Assembly (NCBI GenBank): GCA_036872755.1
Contig: JAVHNS010000015.1
Location: 496,001-560,000, forward strand
Source: Orbilia blumenaviensis
Lineage: Eukaryota > Ascomycota > Orbiliomycetes > Orbiliales > Orbiliaceae
Direction of reading: 5' to 3'
Length of the DNA stretch: 64,000 nt
The notes under the pieces are model-generated. The model saw only the letters and a list, made by a program, of their open reading frames with translations, was not told where the DNA came from and made no database searches. Shown piece by piece: positions 59,884-64,000 of this stretch (positions are counted from its first letter, which is position 1; the number at the start of each line of letters is the position of its first letter). Both the position numbers and the translations under genes were made by a program.

Positions 59884-62612
59884 CTACTTTTGCTGCGGCG
59901 GGGGCGATGCCACCCTTTCTATCGACACCGTAGGAGGTGGTGCGCCCCTTGGAGGAGGTGGTGGCGTATGAGTCGCTGGTGGGGGTGCTAGTCCGCCGTT
60001 ATACTCAAAAGGCTGTGACTTCTCCACTTTCACAGCACCCTTCTCGCTCCTTGCGCTCCTCTGCGAAAAGCTAATACTACTTTGTCCGCGGCGAAGGGGT
60101 GGTCGACCAGGTCCCGAAGGTACTCTCTTCGGTACTGTCCCTGGTCCAATGGTCCCCGAAGGCAGCAACCCAGGACTTAGCGGTGGTCTTTGTAAACTGT
60201 TCTGTCTACCTCTAGAGATGGTCTCGCCAGTTTCCTTATCGACCCACGTAGTTTCCTGAGGCTGAAAGACAATATCTGGACTCCACCTCCAAACAACGTA
60301 CTGCTTGAACCGTGACCACATGGAGTCGTATTCAATGTTTGTGCCCTTGAAGCTAGCTCTTCCCTTCGTAAAACGGTAGATAATCCACCATTTGATATGA
60401 GAGACAAAACCGATTGGTTTAACTTCCCGAGGGCCTTGGGAAGACCAGAGGTCGGCGTTTTGTTGCTGGAGATCGTTGAATAGACGCTCATAAACGCCGC
60501 GTTCATAAATAGGGCGGCGGTGTCGGTCGATGAACCATTTAAGAATGAAAACAGAAATCAAAACAACAGTCATCTATCTAACGTTAGCCGCCATAATTTG
60601 GATAGGAATAAGTAAGGGGTATACTCACAAATGGCACAGATGCAATAAAATACCACATGATAGGAGGATTATCTTCAAAGACATCCACATTCATTCCGAA
60701 GAAACTGGTAATGAATGAAAGTGGCAGGAACACAAATGTTACCCACGACAATCGCCACATGCTCGTTCCCAGTCTCAACGAATCCTGAGAATCTCGGATT
60801 CCCACCGTCTTATACATTAAATCCGTCAGCTTGTCGGTTTGCTTAATCAAATCTTCTTCGATGTATCCGTTCACTAGATCTAAAGTCAGCCGAATCCTCC
60901 ACTATTGCGGAATATCAAACTTACACCGTAAAAAAGTTTGTTCCACACTCTTCAGCCAAGTGAAAACAGCAGTATCCGAATCGTTAGATTCGTCCTCGTC
61001 CCTAAAATCACCCACATACTCCTGAACATCGCCAATACACTCCAAATGATACGACATCAACTTCGAAAACTTCAACCACGTCTCCGAGTTTTTGAATAGT
61101 TCCGGTGCGCGTGATTCGTCAGCTGGATGTTCGTAGATGCTATCCTGTAGAATGGATTCATGATCCCATGCAACATCAAGAACGGCTTCCCAGCAGTCGG
61201 CCACGCTATTATAGACCGTTTCAATGATACGCTGGATAAAATCTCGGGAAAATTTGCCGTCCCCCGAGCCAAGTATATCTTGACCGTCTTCATCGGTCAG
61301 AACTTCATAGTAGCTGGTGCCGGGACCACGCCAGATCCTTTCGATCTCGCCGTGCGCAGGGACGACAGTATCTTCGATCGAGAGCGATTCTGAGTTATCG
61401 AAAACAATTACTGTAGAACCGCCATCATACACATCAACAGCCTTGCGGCTTTCATCATTTGGATGGGCAAAGTGAGGTTTGTGGACTTCGTTTGTGACCC
61501 ATTGAAGATATACAGAGAGACGTTGGGAATAAATGTCATGAGTGTGATGAGCAACTAAGCACCTTCAATGTTAGTAATAGGACCGCAATGAAGACATTTT
61601 TGGTTTAACTCACGTCTCGGATTGTTAGGATCTGTATCAACCCAGTGCGGCGACGGGGACCTTTCGTCGTCCTCCGATTCCCACGGATCCTCTGCCCTGA
61701 GCGGTGCGGGTTTCTTGGAAGCTTCATCATCGTCATCCTCTAGGAAACCCTTCAACTCGGCCACTTTGGTATCAGGATGTCTCTCTTTCTTGTCATCAGG
61801 TCTATACCCAACCTTCATGACCTTCAGGCAATCCATCCCCCACGCAACTTTAGCAAGCCCTGGCATCTGTCGCTTCTTAAACGTCTTCGCCATAGGCACT
61901 GCCTTCCCTGCGCGGCGGGTCGGACGGAAATGATAAACCCATTCTTTGAGATTATCCCATCCTTCAAGATTCTTCCTGTCGTGCATCCGATATTTGGCGA
62001 CGAAGAATTCGGTTGCCTGTGGGAAGTTTTGAACATGGCTTCAATGTAATCATATATATCATGCCGTCAGCATTGACCTTCACAGGTAATTCGCCCATAG
62101 CGGATAAAACTCAAAATAAAAGGGCATATTAGTGCTTACAATACTCGCAGAATGACATTCTCCCCTCTCTCCATCTTACACAACTTCTCCAGCGACTCCA
62201 TGTCGCTACACTCCGTAGCATTGGCATCCATTTTAATAAACCGTTTATTAGTTTTAGGGTCGATATCTTCGGTTTTACAATACTCAACCATCAAAAGCCT
62301 TCTGATACGTTTATCGGGACCACAAAACTTAGAGTCCCATCGCATGTCCTTCTTAGACTTTTGCCAATATTTGCCCTTGGTGGGCATTAATGCGTATCGT
62401 TTGGGAAGACCTGGCGTTCCTGACCATGGTGCGCCATTGCCTCCTATCGCGGACATGTTGGTGCTTGTGGCAGGATATTCATACATGCTGTTCCGCCCGC
62501 TACTAGGCGCGGTATTAGTACCGTGACCGCCGGCAGCAAGGCCATGGTGTGAGAAGTGGACATAATGACCCGCGTCGCTAGAGCGGCGGGAGCTGCTTGG
62601 TCGTTGTTCCAT
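59884..62612 (-). CDS. CorA-type magnesium transporter (5 exons)
   Basis: Membrane channel/transporter for Mg2+ or a similar divalent cation. Exons 62612-62140, 62038-61614, 61554-60925, 60879-60629 and 60573-59884 join in frame to 822 residues; the exon 2 acceptor (TTGAAG) is fixed by rebuilding HVQNFPQATEFFVAKY. The long N-terminus is Ser/Gly-rich, then a soluble domain with acidic patches (LEDDDDEASK, DEDESNDSD). YIEEDLIKQTDKLTDLMYK leads into membrane helix 1 (about 551-570), which ends in the diagnostic FFGMNVD (GMN at 571-573); helix 2 spans the exon 4/5 join (IASVPF, MTVVLISVFILKWF). The cytoplasmic tail is Pro-rich (THTPPPPPRG). The tail and size resemble a filamentous-fungal CorA subgroup rather than yeast Alr1 or Mrs2; membrane location is not resolved. 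Confidence 0.9.
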
Positions 62613-64000
62613 CGTATTTCACGTATCGAAAGGGAAGGAATAAAAGAAATAAAGAAAGAAAGAAGAGAATAACGGGATGAAAAGAGAGGAAAGGGAAAAG
62701 AGAGGGAGGAGTAATTCAAGGCTGGAAGACACGAGGCAATGGAACTCGTGAACACTCTTGCATTTCCGCTCGTGGAAGGTGTAGCTGAATGGACATCGAT
62801 CAATCAGGACACTTGCTTATGTCCCCCGATGTTTCAAATGGTGAAAAGATTTAAAGACAGTGGTTTTTTTTTTGTTCGCGACTTTTAGAGGTTTCGTTCG
62901 CTGTGCGCGCAGGCCTAGCGGCGACGCTTGTGGATTTATATATCTTCCATCCACCGTTCTAGAAAACGTGACTGTTGTCTCCTGAACCCAATAGAAGGTT
63001 GATGAACTGTCAGCCAGGTCAAGTGAGCGAGGTTGTCGAAATTGCGAAACATGCAAAGGAAAACAAGGGCGACCACATTCGAATAGAAAGGAAGGTTGCC
63101 GACTGGCCAAAAAGCCAAGCCAAACCCGCCCCTGGTCCTGTGGTCCCCAAAAAACGAGGCCAAGGGCAAAAGAGATGGGGGTGTGAACTTCGGTGCGCAG
63201 CCTCACTCCCAAGCTCCGCGCTCCGTGATCCGAATTCGGAAAACTGTCTTTGGGAGGGCAAAAGAGTATGCCAGATATGCGGCTCCAGATTGAGGTTCGA
63301 TATATACCCGGGCGGAACTCCAGGGGGTGCCGCCCGTCCAACCTGCAAGATAAGCTTATACACTCTGAGGGCGGGTATACTAGTATCGTGATATTGTCTC
63401 TGAATTCAAAATCCTCAATGCTTAAATTGTGGTCAAGAGACACTCAAGCATACTCCCAAGCCGGTTTTATTCAACCTCGCCGATATATGCTACCCTCTAC
63501 CAACCTCCGCGGGCTATCAAGCTTGCAGTTCCAAGCTTGGCCCGCTGGCGAAATCGGCAATCTGGGGTAAGCAAAATGCAAGAGCCAGCGATCAGATGAC
63601 AACTTGCCCCATACCATTAAGTACCGCAAACTGCCAATATGTATGTGGGGGGTGGTGGCCTTGCATTGCAGCATTGTATGGGCTCATATCGTTGGTTGGC
63701 CTCATGTTCAGATTGTGTCAGCGAGGATGATGTAAATGTTAACGACATATTAATATTACTCTTGCGTTTTTTTGATAGAATGATGAAAGGCCGCATATGC
63801 CTTGTGCCTCCTGACGCGACGGCCCAGGCGTACAGGCAAGCTTTGGAAAGTCGATCGATAACGCCTCTGTGAGTCGTATACATCCATACATAGAGTGCTA
63901 CCTAAAAGTGATCATGTTGTTTATATGTCTCAAAGGCAAGGTCCAAGCTATCGTTAGCCATGTTCTGAATCATGGGATTGTCCAATTTAGCTTGATTAAC
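62613..64000. other. Upstream region of the Mg transporter and window end
   Basis: The first ~100 bases are a GA-rich (minus-strand CT-rich) leader typical of fungal promoters. A long minus frame (62817-63443) and several overlapping plus frames are present, but none shows a motif or codon pattern I would trust. No gene called. Confidence 0.5.

Noticed and set aside
62817..63443. 208-codon minus frame upstream of the Mg transporter
   Set aside because: No recognisable motif; overlapped by several equally open frames on the other strand.

Overview
The window is nuclear DNA of a filamentous ascomycete (Pezizomycotina). The genes carry short introns (about 50-140 bp) with GT...AG ends and CTAAC/CTGAC-type branch sites. 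They stand singly on both strands, and the spacers are long, AT-rich and marked by transposon decay. The conserved genes (RNR1, HEM4, TPS2, a CorA-type Mg transporter, a Reb1/TTF1-like factor) are all typical of this group. The class cannot be fixed from the sequence alone. I rebuilt exon structures by joining reading frames at plausible splice sites; every join quoted keeps the frame.

Layout. 0-1 kb: a mitochondrial-type peroxiredoxin (minus). 1-6.2 kb: a gene-free spacer holding a decayed retroelement pol relic (integrase zinc-binding and core motifs) broken by a roughly 470-bp inverted-repeat element. 6.3-8 kb: a secreted carboxylesterase (minus). 8-12.7 kb: AT-rich desert. 12.7-13.3 kb: a GNAT acetyltransferase (plus). 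13.9-19.5 kb, all minus: a 406-residue single-pass membrane protein, a 666-residue F-box protein and a 208-residue membrane protein with EF-hand-like DxDxDG repeats. 19.5-25 kb: desert. 25-28.2 kb: ribonucleotide reductase large subunit in 7 exons, with two MluI cell-cycle boxes upstream. 28.8-29.8 kb: uroporphyrinogen-III synthase (minus). 30.6-32 kb: an F-box gene (plus).

33-34.6 kb: a tandem pair of related small genes of unknown function, the second broken by a frameshift. 35.3-37 kb: a secreted ricin-B-like lectin with a very long Asn/Gly repeat tail (minus). 39.8-42.5 kb: a Reb1/TTF1-like Myb factor (plus). 43.2-46.3 kb: a raffinose-synthase-family (GH36) gene in 5 exons (plus). 48.4-50.7 kb: a fungal multi-pass membrane protein of unknown function with an apparent out-of-frame segment. 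52.8-54.1 kb: a secreted glycerophosphodiester phosphodiesterase with a (TA)n tract just before its start. 54.7-57.6 kb: trehalose-6-phosphate phosphatase TPS2 in 6 exons (minus). 59.9-62.6 kb: a CorA-type Mg transporter in 5 exons (minus). The last 1.4 kb holds no gene I can support.

The genes do not form an obvious pathway cluster. Housekeeping genes (RNR1, HEM4, TPS2, Mg transport, Pol I termination) alternate with lineage-specific secreted, membrane and F-box proteins set in transposon-affected AT-rich spacers. No tRNA, rRNA or CRISPR array was seen.
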